From the NCBI GenBank assembly GCA_052143835.1, contig JBKQRV010000028.1, forward strand, positions 1 to 64,000: a stretch of DNA of 64,000 bases, written 5' to 3'. This DNA is from DASPPM01 sp052143835. GTDB lineage: Bacteria; Pseudomonadota; Alphaproteobacteria; JACZXZ01. The stretch's first letter is position 1; every line of letters starts with the position of its first letter. The notes beneath the pieces were generated by a model. It was not told the origin of the DNA, did not search any database, and worked only from the letters and a program-made list of their open reading frames with translations. Below are positions 35,201 to 43,820 of this stretch, piece by piece. A program made the translations under genes and the position numbers.

Positions 35201-38200
35201 AGATGCTGCAGCTGCACCTGAGCCTGCGTCCACGACAAAGTGACTGCGCGCTCGAAGGCGGTCGGATCGTGGTGCTTGTCGGCGAGATCGAGCACTTCGC
35301 CGCGCGATGGCGCAACCAGCGTCCAAAACGCAATGCGTGCCGTGCCGCCGGGAGACAGCCGCACGCGGCGGCGCAAGCTGAAAATCGGGTCGAGCACGGT
35401 GCCGACCGTGTTGGAAAGCGGCCGGCCGTCGGTCACCGCAATCGGCATCGCAATGCCGCGACCGCGACCGATAAAGCGGGCGCGGTCGGTCTCGAATTGC
35501 AGATCGCCAACGACCTCGCCTTCGACCACCGCGAGATGCGCCGCCCACACCTCGAGGTCGCTCGGCGAGCGCCGCCGGCGCGTGGCCAACAGCGTGCCGA
35601 CGTCGGCGACGAACTCGGTTTGCACGAAGAGCTTGGAGAAAGCCGGGTGCGCTAAGTCGGCTGCATGGGGCGCCAATACGAGCTCGGCGTACGACGTGAT
35701 GTCGATTTCCCGCGGTTGAGCTCCGACATTCGATATCGACACGCGGCGCACTTCGGCGTCGACTTCCGGTGAAACCGCCACCGATAGCGTCGTCACGATC
35801 GTGCCATCGTGCCGGACGATCTCGGCGCGATCTTCGGAGAACGTCACGTCGTAACTATCCGGCTCGACGGCGCTCGGCCGGTAGCCGGCCGACCACACGT
35901 CGCCGCTCTGTGCGTCTCTCAGGAAAATATAAGATCCCCAGGGATCGCAGGTGACGTCTTCGCGCCAGCGTGTCACCGCCAGATCGCGCCAGCGGCTATA
36001 TCCGGAGCCGGCGCTGGTGATCATCACGGCATAATTGAAGTTCGAGAGGAGATGCGTGCGGGGAACGAGGTCGTGCGGCGATTGGAACCGGCGCAGGACC
36101 GGCGGGGCGAACTCGCGGATATTCGCCGCCGAGCGCGCTTCATCGACCCTCGGCCGGGCGACGGCGACGTCGCGGGGTGGTCGCTCCTGCAGCAGGAGCT
36201 CCGTCGCCTGAATCATCGGCTCGGCGTGAAAACGCGTGCGCATGGCTCCGTCCTGGAGCGCATTGGCGAGAGCGAGCATGGTCATTCCCTGGTGATGCGC
36301 CATGTACGCGCGCACGACCGCCACCTTCTCGCCGACGGCAAGGCGCTTCGGCGTGTAGTCGAGCGCCTCGTACCAGCCGTATCGCCCGCGGCCGCCGGCG
36401 GCCGCGAGCGCGGAAAAGTTCCGCACCGCGGCTTGCGGGTCGAGCATGGCCGCAAGCGCCGTCGCATAGGGCGCGATGACGGCGTTCTCATTGAGGCCGC
36501 GCTTGAAGCCCAGGCCTGGAATGCCGAAATTCGAATACTGGTAGGTAAATTCGAGATCGCGCGCATTGTATGCCGATTCCGACACCCCCCAGGGAATGTC
36601 GAGCTCGGCGCCGTATTTTATCTGTCGGCGGACCACGAGGCGCGCCGATTGCTCGAGCAGGCTGCCCGTCGGCGCGCGCATCACCAGCGACGGCATCAGA
36701 TACTCGAACATCGATCCCGACCATGAGATCAGCGCCGAGCCTCGATCCACCGGCGTGACGGCGCGTCCGAGCTTGAACCAATGCCGGGCCGGCACATCGC
36801 CCTTGGCGATGGCGACGAAGCTCGCAAGCCGCGCTTCGGAAGCAAGCAGATCGTAACAGCTGGGATCGAGCGCGCTCTCGCTCACCTGGTAGCCGATCGA
36901 GAGAAGCTGGCGCGCGGGATCCAAAAGAAAACCGAATTCCATCGACTTGAACATGGTCTCCACGATACCGCCGAGCCGCTCCAGCCGCTGGCCGAGCGAC
37001 CCGGCAGCGCGCGCCGAGAGATCGAGGGCCGCCACGAGTGCTGCGGCGCGCGCGCGCGTGTCGTCGCTTCTCTCGACTTCGGTCGCGGGCTCGGCCTCGT
37101 GGCGCGTCAATGCGCGGATGGCGGCCTCGCATCGCGCCGGGAGATCCGCCAAGGACGGCATCGTTCCGAAGAGCAGCCCCACCGCCTCGTCCGACGCCGC
37201 GGACGCGACGACGTCGGCATCAGCGGCGACGAGGGGCGCCCATGGCAAGAACTGCGCAATATCGTTTCGGTGGCTGCGAACGGAGCCACAGAAGGCTTCG
37301 GTCCAAGCCACGAGGTCCGCGCCGGCGTTGTCGTTTCGCGCTTGGGCCAGCCGCCGCGCGAGCTCGCCGGCACGATCGGCATGAAGCGCAAGTTCGGCCA
37401 GCTGGCCGGCGGCCACCGCCGCCGGCGCCGTGGAAGGGTTTCTCAACGAATTGCTCAGGCAATCGAACGAGTCGCCGAGCTCAAGTCGCGTCGAGTCTTG
37501 CACCCGCCCGTCATCGGGCAACGCGAGCAAGGACTCCCGAGCGAGCTCGAGGGCGTCTTCCAATCCGGCGATCCAATTCGCGCCCAAAGCGGAGCGGCCG
37601 ATCTCCCGGCAGGCGCTGAAAAGCGCGATCAGGTGTCCGGCGAGATTTCCGCTATCGACCGAAGAAACGTACTTCGGATCCAGCGGCCGCAGCTCCCGCG
37701 TCTCGTACCAGTTGTAGAAATGGCCGCGAAAGCGCTCGAGGCGGCTCATCGTCTCGAGCGTCGCCTCCAGCCGCTCCACCGTCTCGAGCGTGCCGAGCCA
37801 ACCGAAATCACGGGCGGCGATGATGGATAGAAGATAGAGGCCGATGTTGGTCGGCGATGTCCGATGGGCCACCACCGGTTTTGGCGCTTCCTGGAAATTA
37901 TCGGGCGGAAGCATGTGATCCTCGGGGGTGACGAATGTCTCGAAGAAGCGCCACGTGCGCCGCGCGATCAAGCGCAAGGCTCGCGCATCCGCGACGGAGA
38001 GCGGCTTGTGGATCGCCATCGGCGGCGGCAGGCTCGCCCAGCGTGCGAGGGCCGGCGACGCCAGCCACAGAATGACGAACGGCGCCGCGAACGGCCAAGC
38101 ACCCGGCCGACCCCAGGCGACGACAATCGCGGCTATGGCGGCAAGGACCACGGCCCCTGCCATCTGCCGATAAAAACCACCGATCGCGAGGCGCGAGTCG

Positions 38201-41013
38201 ATCTTCGATTGGGCGGCGGTGACCCATTCGAGGAGATTTCGGCGCGATAAGAGCACGCGAAACAGCGTGCGCACGACCGCATCGGCCATCAACCAAGCCT
38301 GATGCGCCAGCAATGTCACCTGGAGCGCGATCTGCGACAGTGCGAGCTTGAGATCTCCGGCGATTGCGAGCAGGTGGCTGCGTTTGGAGATGCCGCCTCG
38401 TCGTGGCACGATGCCGGCAAAGAGGGGGAGGAGCGCGGGCGTCGCGATCGTCGCGAGGACGAACCCGGTCCAAATCGGGGCGGAGGCTGAAGGAACCGCC
38501 CAGCCGGCCAGCAATGCCAGGAAGCTGGTTGGCGCTGCCAGCGTTCGGCGCAGATTGTCGATCATCTTCCAGCGGCCGACCAGCGGGATCGCAGCGTGTC
38601 GGCGATCACCCATGGACGTTCGTCCGCGGCCAAGAATCCAGGGCAGCAACTGCCAATCACCGCGCGCCCAGCGATGCTGGCGGGCGGCAACGACGTCGTA
38701 GCGTGATGGAAATTCCTCGATGAGCTCGATGTCGGAGGCCAGTCCGGCGCGGGCGAAGAGTCCCTCGTAGAGATCGTGGCTCAAGAGCGTGTCGTCCGGA
38801 ATTCTCCCTTTGAGCGCGGCTTCAAAGGCGTCCACATCGTAGATGCCCTTCCCGGAGTACGAACCCTCGCCGAAGAGGTCCTGGTACACGTCCGAACTTG
38901 CGAAAGCATAGGGGTCCATGCCGCCCGGGCTGGAGAAGACGCGTTGGAACAGCGATCCCTCGCGACCGGTCGGGAGGGACGGCGTGACGCGTGGCTGCAG
39001 CACGGCGTGCCCCTCGACGACGCGGCGGGAGCGCGGATCGAAAGTCGGGCGATTGAGCGGGTGAGCCATCTTGCCGACCAGCCGCTTGGCGGCTCCCCTC
39101 GGCAGGCGCGTATCGCCATCGAGGGTGATGACGTAGCGGACGCCGTCGGGCACGATCGGCGGGAGCCCGTCGGGCGCCACGAAAGTCGTGTCGCGTGCGC
39201 CGCGCAGCAATCGGTTGAGCTCGTGCAGTTTGCCGCGCTTGCGCTCCCACCCGATCCACTTTCCCTCGCTTTCGTCCCACTTTCGTCGGCGATGGAGCAG
39301 GAGGAACCGGTCGCCGTCCGCCGGTGGCTCATGGCGGCGGTTCAGTTGCGCGATGCCTTCAATCGCCGCTTCGAGCAGCTCTTCGTCGCCCGGCGCGTGC
39401 TCCGCTGCAGCGTCTGTCCAATCCGAGAGCAAGGCGAAGCGGATGTCGCCGTCCGGGCTCGCGAGATGGTGGACCTCCAGGCGCTCGATCTGCTCCGCGA
39501 GAGCGGCGCGCGTCGTCAGCAAGGTCGGGATCACGATCATCGTCCGCAGCTGCGGCGGTATGCCGCCGCGTAACTCCAGACCCGGCAGGATTGTCGCGCT
39601 GAAGCGAGTGGCCGCCCCGCGATTGACGAGGGCCATGGCCGCTTCCGACGCGGGGATCAGTGCTGCGAGAGCGAGCGCGCCAAGCACCACACCGGTCTCG
39701 GACGCAGTGCCCGAGATCAATGTCGCCGCAACGATGGTCGCGGTTATGATCGTGATCATTCCGAGATAGCCCGAGATCCCGACGGTTGCGTTGGCCCTGA
39801 CGAGCCATTGCTTCATGGGGATGCGGAATCCGAGCGTCCTCTCGAAGCCCCGGCGGCCTTGCGCAATGAGGTAGTACCCGGGGTCCTCCTGCCGCGCGGT
39901 CGCCGTATCGCCGTCGCCTTCCCGCCCGTCACGAGCACGTCCTGCGGCTAGAAGGGCCGACCGAGCGACCTCGAGCTCCGAGCGCGTCGAGCTGCGCGCC
40001 AGCTCCTCGATCGCGCGTCGGTAGAGATCTCTTGTGGGAAAATCCAGGTCGGCGAAATTGCTCTCGGCACGCAACAGCTCGTCGACAAGGCTCATGCTTT
40101 CGAACATCTCCGCCCAATCGACGGCGGAAATGAAGCGCATGCTCGTGATGACGTTGCGGATCGTGACGTTCGTCGCGCCCTGCCATTGCAGCTCCTCTCG
40201 AACGATCTCGTCGGCGCTGGTCTCTTGCTCCGCCAGGCGCTCGTCGAGCCACAACAGGGCCGGTGTCACCTTCGGATCCTGATCGCGCAGCCGATGAACG
40301 AGCTGTACCGCGAAGGCCCGTGAGAAATTCGTCCTGTTCATCCCGGCGAGGACCGACGCCACCGGGTCCGCGTCGCGCTCAGCGGTGCCCAATAGCCTAT
40401 CGGCCAGGGTGTCGGCCTCCTGCCGTGCCGCTCGTCGGTCCACTATTCCGTCGGCCAAACGCCGCAGGTTCTCCACGAGCACGATCCGCAGCGTGATCGC
40501 GACCGCCCAGAGCTCGCCGATCGTGAGGGGCTGCACTCGCTGGTAGGCGCGCACGAACCGACACAACATCTCCGAGTCGTATCGGCTGTCGGTATGCGCG
40601 ACGAAGGCCCAGGCGAGGCCGAACACGCGCGGATAGCCTTCCAGCGGCCCTTCCGCGAGCTTAGGAAGCTGGCGGTAGAAGCCGGCCGGAAGATCGTCCT
40701 TGATCTCGCGGATCTGCTCGTCGATGACGTGATAATTGTCGATCAGCCATTCGGCCGCCGGCGTGATCGGGCGGTCGTCGTCGGTCGCCCGCGCCAGGGC
40801 GCGATAGGCATCGAGCAGAACCTTGCCATTGTCCCGTAGCCGGGCAGCGAGCGAGTGCCCGGCCTCCGGTCTTTGCGTGACCCGTTGCGCGGCCGCGAGG
40901 CTCTCCGCATGTTGCTCGAGACGCTCGATGCTGAAGAGCTCGGCGCGGATAGGCGCTTGGCTCGCCCAGAGAGCGCGCGCCGATCTCGCAATGCGCAGGC
41001 GAAGAATGGACAG
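32218..41013 (-). CDS. ndvB: cyclic beta-1,2-glucan synthase (NdvB/ChvB)
   Basis: About 2,930 residues if translation begins at the CTG at 41013; the first ATG/GTG/TTG in frame is GTG 40626, giving 2,802 residues. The homologous N-terminus continues in frame above that GTG (APIRAELFSIERLEQHAESL and DNYHVIDEQIREIKDDLPAG are both present), so the true start lies upstream, and a TAG at 41017-41019 closes the frame. Layout: N-terminal soluble region, membrane helices, GT84 glycosyltransferase with DGDTRLP and QHRWARGDW, more helices, then two GH94 phosphorylase-like domains ending near residue 2,900. The enzyme starts, elongates and cyclises periplasmic osmoregulated glucan at the inner membrane. 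It is a single gene with no exporter (NdvA) nearby. Confidence 0.93.
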   Translation of the reverse strand: MSILRLRIARSARALWASQAPIRAELFSIERLEQHAESLAAAQRVTQRPEAGHSLAARLRDNGKVLLDAYRALARATDDDRPITPAAEWLIDNYHVIDEQIREIKDDLPAGFYRQLPKLAEGPLEGYPRVFGLAWAFVAHTDSRYDSEMLCRFVRAYQRVQPLTIGELWAVAITLRIVLVENLRRLADGIVDRRAARQEADTLADRLLGTAERDADPVASVLAGMNRTNFSRAFAVQLVHRLRDQDPKVTPALLWLDERLAEQETSADEIVREELQWQGATNVTIRNVITSMRFISAVDWAEMFESMSLVDELLRAESNFADLDFPTRDLYRRAIEELARSSTRSELEVARSALLAAGRARDGREGDGDTATARQEDPGYYLIAQGRRGFERTLGFRIPMKQWLVRANATVGISGYLGMITIITATIVAATLISGTASETGVVLGALALAALIPASEAAMALVNRGAATRFSATILPGLELRGGIPPQLRTMIVIPTLLTTRAALAEQIERLEVHHLASPDGDIRFALLSDWTDAAAEHAPGDEELLEAAIEGIAQLNRRHEPPADGDRFLLLHRRRKWDESEGKWIGWERKRGKLHELNRLLRGARDTTFVAPDGLPPIVPDGVRYVITLDGDTRLPRGAAKRLVGKMAHPLNRPTFDPRSRRVVEGHAVLQPRVTPSLPTGREGSLFQRVFSSPGGMDPYAFASSDVYQDLFGEGSYSGKGIYDVDAFEAALKGRIPDDTLLSHDLYEGLFARAGLASDIELIEEFPSRYDVVAARQHRWARGDWQLLPWILGRGRTSMGDRRHAAIPLVGRWKMIDNLRRTLAAPTSFLALLAGWAVPSASAPIWTGFVLATIATPALLPLFAGIVPRRGGISKRSHLLAIAGDLKLALSQIALQVTLLAHQAWLMADAVVRTLFRVLLSRRNLLEWVTAAQSKIDSRLAIGGFYRQMAGAVVLAAIAAIVVAWGRPGAWPFAAPFVILWLASPALARWASLPPPMAIHKPLSVADARALRLIARRTWRFFETFVTPEDHMLPPDNFQEAPKPVVAHRTSPTNIGLYLLSIIAARDFGWLGTLETVERLEATLETMSRLERFRGHFYNWYETRELRPLDPKYVSSVDSGNLAGHLIALFSACREIGRSALGANWIAGLEDALELARESLLALPDDGRVQDSTRLELGDSFDCLSNSLRNPSTAPAAVAAGQLAELALHADRAGELARRLAQARNDNAGADLVAWTEAFCGSVRSHRNDIAQFLPWAPLVAADADVVASAASDEAVGLLFGTMPSLADLPARCEAAIRALTRHEAEPATEVERSDDTRARAAALVAALDLSARAAGSLGQRLERLGGIVETMFKSMEFGFLLDPARQLLSIGYQVSESALDPSCYDLLASEARLASFVAIAKGDVPARHWFKLGRAVTPVDRGSALISWSGSMFEYLMPSLVMRAPTGSLLEQSARLVVRRQIKYGAELDIPWGVSESAYNARDLEFTYQYSNFGIPGLGFKRGLNENAVIAPYATALAAMLDPQAAVRNFSALAAAGGRGRYGWYEALDYTPKRLAVGEKVAVVRAYMAHHQGMTMLALANALQDGAMRTRFHAEPMIQATELLLQERPPRDVAVARPRVDEARSAANIREFAPPVLRRFQSPHDLVPRTHLLSNFNYAVMITSAGSGYSRWRDLAVTRWREDVTCDPWGSYIFLRDAQSGDVWSAGYRPSAVEPDSYDVTFSEDRAEIVRHDGTIVTTLSVAVSPEVDAEVRRVSISNVGAQPREIDITSYAELVLAPHAADLAHPAFSKLFVQTEFVADVGTLLATRRRRSPSDLEVWAAHLAVVEGEVVGDLQFETDRARFIGRGRGIAMPIAVTDGRPLSNTVGTVLDPIFSLRRRVRLSPGGTARIAFWTLVAPSRGEVLDLADKHHDPTAFERAVTLSWTQAQVQLQHLGISSDEAHLFQRLANRVLYSDPTLRPSSDMLKQNALGPSVLWPHGISGDLRIVLVRIDEAEELGIVRQLLRAQEYWRMKQLAVDLVILNERPPSYAQDLQSALEAVVRSHQPRAPAVGEAARGAVFIVRADLATLEARIALQTVARAVLLSRRGSLAEQVKRLKEPKPAAKPPARRSSLRRAHEPVLDLPKPEFFNGLGGFVAGGREYVTILGDGEWTPAPWINVIANPAFGFQVSAEGGGYTWSVNSRENQLTPWSNDPIDDQPGEVIYVRDVDSGDVWGPTAVPIREDGAPYLAWHGQGYSRFQHAGHGIMLELLQYVPLNDSIKISRLTIRNNSGRPRRLSVTAYVEWVLGTSRGHSAPFVVTEIDAGTEAMLARNPWRTGFGAHVAFADIAGRQHSWTGNRTEFLGRNGTLDRPAALAAATPLSNWTGAGLDPCGALQTYVELGSQGATEIVFFLGEAATKAEAQSLITRYRNADLNAVLEAVTRHWDEVLGAVAVKTPDRSLDILLNRWLLYQTLACRVWARSAFYQASGAYGFRDQLQDVLALAVAKPTVTRAHLLRAASRQFGEGDVQHWWLPQSGQGVRTRVSDDRVWLAYAVAAYVETTGDNRVLDEMIPFLEGPALRPGEHESFFQPMIADKQATLFEHCARGLDRSLSVGDHGLPLIGTGDWNDAMNRVGELGKGESVWLGWFLHAALTALAPLAEARGERARAATWRRHADGLREALERDGWDGGWYRRGYFDDGTALGSAASSECRIDSIAQSWGVISGAADPARAASAMAAVEEHLVRQDDGLVLLFTPPFDQTPLDPGYIKGYPPGIRENGGQYTHAALWSAIAFAMLGDGDKAAELFSMCNPINRSTTEAAARRYKVEPYVVAADVYGKPPHVGRGGWTWYTGSAAWMYRTALEWILGFRLRGDELLFDPCVAKTWTHFEIVFRFRSARYEINVENPRGVSRGVSRADIDGLVLPQRPIRVPLVDDGTTHRLSVTLG

Positions 41014-41294
41014 CTGCTACTTGCCTTTCCACTTCGGCAACGCCGGGATCGAGCACTTTGGCGGGACTATCGATGGAGGGAATAGGCCGACGATAATCTG
41101 TCCGAGTGGCTCGATTTTCCTCGCGGGGCGCGGCCGTGCATTACGAGAGGACAAATTCGACCGCTGACGCGCGTGACTTTTGCCAGCGCAAGCACAATCA
41201 GCATAGCACGCGCGAGATTCGTCGGGTAGGCATAGAGGAATTCCATGTGCAGGAGTGTCCTGATTCTGAAATTCTCGACATCAGGAAAACAGTT

Positions 41295-41396
41295 GTCATT
41301 GCGAGGCGCCCGAAGGGCGCCGAAGCAATCCAGAAAGGGTCTCGCGCCAGGCGCGCTGCCCCGGCGTACGCCGGGGTTCGCTGCGCTCGCAATGAC
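41295..41396. repeat. REP/MITE-like palindromic element
   Basis: GTCATTGCGAG (41295-41305) is inverted exactly as CTCGCAATGAC (41386-41396), and inside lies the perfect 18-bp palindrome CCCCGGCGTACGCCGGGG (41359-41376). Elements beginning GTCATTGCGAG..CGAAGCAATCC are known as intergenic repeats in many alphaproteobacteria. It sits between ndvB and pncB. The rest of 41014-41446 has no gene. Confidence 0.75.
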
Positions 41397-41446
41397 GTTA
41401 TTTGCGGGTGAGACGAGCCTACGGATCGGGACATTGCGGCGAGCGG

Positions 41447-41627
41447 CGCCCGCGTCACGGCCGCTCGAGCTCTGCCGCCGCGATGCGGTGATCGACCTCG
41501 GCCGCGAGCGCCTGGAGTGCCGGTGCTACGGTGACGGGGTAGCTCGAGGGGCGGAGCTCTTTGAGCGCCTTGGGCAGGCGGGCCAGTTCGGCCGCGGCGT
41601 GGCGGCGCGCGTCCGCGAGCGTGGGCA
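41447..41627 (+). repeat. direct repeat partner of 31942-32123 (3' end of pncB)
   Basis: Overlaps the last 58 codons of the nicotinate phosphoribosyltransferase gene. The match with 31942-32123 starts a few bases beyond the stop codon and ends inside the gene, as expected if a recombination or insertion event copied the gene end. Confidence 0.85.
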
Positions 41628-42822
41628 GGCCCGGCACGCGCTTGCCACCGCGCATGGCCGGGCAGAGGAGAGGCTCGCCGGGCTGCGCGTCGCCTACGAG
41701 TGTCAAGATGTCGCCCGCCATCGCTCCGTCATTTCCTGTTCGGCGATAGACCTGCTTGCGCCCGGGCCAGGTGGCTTTGCCCTCGGAATGCTTGCGTCGT
41801 GCCAGGCCCGCATATTCCTGCAGCTTGTAGGCGCAATCGAGCGCCGGCGCGTCCGAGGAGGTGGTGAGCGCGGTGCCGATGCCGTAGCCGTCGATGGGTG
41901 CCGCCTCGCGCGCGTGACGCTGGAGAATTTCCTCATCGAGGCCGCCGCTCGCAAAGATGATCACCTCGCCGAGCCCGCCCGCATCGAGAATGCGGCGCAC
42001 CTTGCGCGCGTGCGCGGCGAGATCACCGCTGTCGATGCGCACGCCGCGCACGCGGATGCCGTCCTTGGCGAGCCTCGGCGCGAGCGAGACCACCTTCTCG
42101 GCCGCTTTCTCGGTGTCGTAGGTGTCGATGAGCAGCACGACGTTCGCGGGCCGCGCGCGCGCGAAGGCCTCGAAGGCGGCCTCCTCGCTCTCGTGCGCCT
42201 GGACGAAGGAATGGGCCATGGTCCCGGAGACGGGGATGTCGAAGAGTGCCCCCGCCAAGGTGGTCGCGGTCGCGTCGAAGCCGGCGAGGTAGCTCGCGCG
42301 CGCGGCCAGCACGCCCGCCTCGGCCCCATGCGCGCGCCTGAGCCCGAAGTCGACGAGCTGCTTGCCGGGGGCCGCGAGCACCATGCGCGCCGCCTTGGAC
42401 GCGACCACGGTCTCGAAGTGCGCGAGATTGATGATGCGCGTCTCCACCAGCTGCGCCTCGGGCAGCGGCGCCGTCACGCGAAGGAGCGGCTCATCGGGGA
42501 AGAACACCGTGCCTTCGGGGAGCGCGTCGAGCTCGCCCGTGAAGCTGAGACCGGCGAGCCGGTCGAGAAACGAGTCCTCGAAACGCCGGGTGGAGGCGAG
42601 CCAGTCGAGCTCGGCCGTGCTCACCCGCAGGCTCTCGAGGAACTCGACCACTTGCGCGAGCCCGGCGGCCATGAGAAAGCCGCGCTTCTCCGGGAGCTTG
42701 CGCACGAAGAGCTCGAAGGCGGCTGTTTCCGTGAGCTCATGGGCGAAATAGGCCTGCAGCATCGTCAATTGGTAGAGGTCCGTGAGCAGAATGCCGGTCG
42801 GAGGCAGGTCTGGCCGTGTCAT
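41455..42822 (-). CDS. pncB: nicotinate phosphoribosyltransferase
   Basis: 455 residues from an ATG at 42822. It starts NAD salvage by joining nicotinate to PRPP. Family motifs are in order: LLTDLYQLTMLQAYF near the start, VFFPDEPLLRV, the phosphate-loop region DFGLRRAHGAEAG, GTMAHSFVQAHESE, and IRVRGVRIDSGDLAAHARKVR. It is the last gene of a run after the helix-hairpin-helix protein (62-bp gap), which belongs with the BON/site-2 protease genes. Increased NAD need during fermentative growth would fit this setting. Its final 180 bp are duplicated near 32 kb. Confidence 0.92.
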   Translation of the reverse strand: MTRPDLPPTGILLTDLYQLTMLQAYFAHELTETAAFELFVRKLPEKRGFLMAAGLAQVVEFLESLRVSTAELDWLASTRRFEDSFLDRLAGLSFTGELDALPEGTVFFPDEPLLRVTAPLPEAQLVETRIINLAHFETVVASKAARMVLAAPGKQLVDFGLRRAHGAEAGVLAARASYLAGFDATATTLAGALFDIPVSGTMAHSFVQAHESEEAAFEAFARARPANVVLLIDTYDTEKAAEKVVSLAPRLAKDGIRVRGVRIDSGDLAAHARKVRRILDAGGLGEVIIFASGGLDEEILQRHAREAAPIDGYGIGTALTTSSDAPALDCAYKLQEYAGLARRKHSEGKATWPGRKQVYRRTGNDGAMAGDILTLVGDAQPGEPLLCPAMRGGKRVPGLPTLADARRHAAAELARLPKALKELRPSSYPVTVAPALQALAAEVDHRIAAAELERP

Positions 42823-42884
42823 CGGATTTGCGCCTCGCGGGCTCGCGATACCGCCGGGGAGGGAGGGGGACGCTCGAGCGGCCG

Positions 42885-43820
42885 TCAAGCCCGCTCGGCA
42901 GTCTTGGACCGTGTCCAGGACGGCCCTTCGAGGAGGACACGGCACTCCGCTTCGCGCCCGCGCACGACGCGCAAGCCCAAAAGGGGCCCGTGGGTCTCGG
43001 TCACGATGGTGCGCTGCCCTTCGGCCTGATTGTCCCGATAGAAATAGATCACCACCCAATCGCGCGTCTTGTTCAGCTCATGGGCGCGCGCGGTGTTGGA
43101 GTAAAGGGCGGTGAAATGCCACGCGCCGCGCTCGGCGTGGAGGATGGGGAGCCAGGCCTCGGCGGCAGGATTGAAGCGCTTGGGGGCGATCTTGGGCAGG
43201 CGGTCCGCGGCGGCGAGCTCGCGGTATTCGCGGTCGACGTCGAGGAGGAGTGCCGCCTCGGGCTCCACGAGCGGCTTCGGCGGCACTGTGCGAACGCGCT
43301 GCAGCATGCTCAACAGCAGGCTGCGAATCGCGGCCACCCGACGCGCACCCATGCCCGGGACGCTTTCGAGCCGCCCATCGTGCGCGGCGAGCTCGAGCGC
43401 CTCGAGCGTGTCGATGTGGAGCCGCTCGTGGATGCGGCGCGCAAGCTCCGGGCCGATCCCCGCGACGGTCTGGAAGAGATGCTCGGGATCGGAGGCGCCG
43501 CGCAGGCGCTCGAGCTGAACCCAGCGGCCGCTGCGCAGGATCTCCTCGATCGCCGAGGCGAGCGACACGCCGATGCCGGGAATCGCCAGCAACCCGCGGC
43601 GTCCCTCCGCTTCGGCGATCGCGCGCACGTCGCGCCCGAGCCGCTTCAGCGATTGGCCGGCGCGGCGGTAGGCGCCGACGCGAAAAGGCGAGGCGCCTTG
43701 CTGGGCAAGCAGCGTTGCCACCTGCTCGAAGAGCTCGGCGATCTGCGCGTTGGCGACGGCCGGTGCCGTGGAGGCACTGGCGGCGGCCGGTAACGTCGGC
43801 GCGGGCTCTGCCGGGCTCAC
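42885..43820 (-). CDS. helix-hairpin-helix DNA-binding protein (DNA polymerase X N-terminal-like)
   Basis: 311 residues from a GTG that overlaps the stop of the site-2 protease gene as GTGA. About 28-95 match the 8-kDa helical domain of family X polymerases (AELFEQVATLLAQQGASPFRVGAYRRAGQSLKRLG, then LLAIPGIGVSLASAIEEIL). Two more helix-hairpin-helix motifs follow (TVAGIGPELARRIHERL and SVPGMGARRVAAIRSL). The C-terminal 100 residues are a small domain with WHFTALYSNTARAHELNKTRDWVVIYFYRDN. No polymerase catalytic Asp pair is present, so it should bind DNA without copying it. It may aid repair or compaction in stressed cells. Confidence 0.75.
   Translation of the reverse strand: MSPAEPAPTLPAAASASTAPAVANAQIAELFEQVATLLAQQGASPFRVGAYRRAGQSLKRLGRDVRAIAEAEGRRGLLAIPGIGVSLASAIEEILRSGRWVQLERLRGASDPEHLFQTVAGIGPELARRIHERLHIDTLEALELAAHDGRLESVPGMGARRVAAIRSLLLSMLQRVRTVPPKPLVEPEAALLLDVDREYRELAAADRLPKIAPKRFNPAAEAWLPILHAERGAWHFTALYSNTARAHELNKTRDWVVIYFYRDNQAEGQRTIVTETHGPLLGLRVVRGREAECRVLLEGPSWTRSKTAERA

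Noticed and set aside
33307..37830. Long plus-strand frames opposite the glucan synthase gene
   Set aside because: They mirror the codon periodicity of ndvB, are Arg/His rich and show no family likeness, while the minus strand encodes clear GT84 and GH94 motifs.
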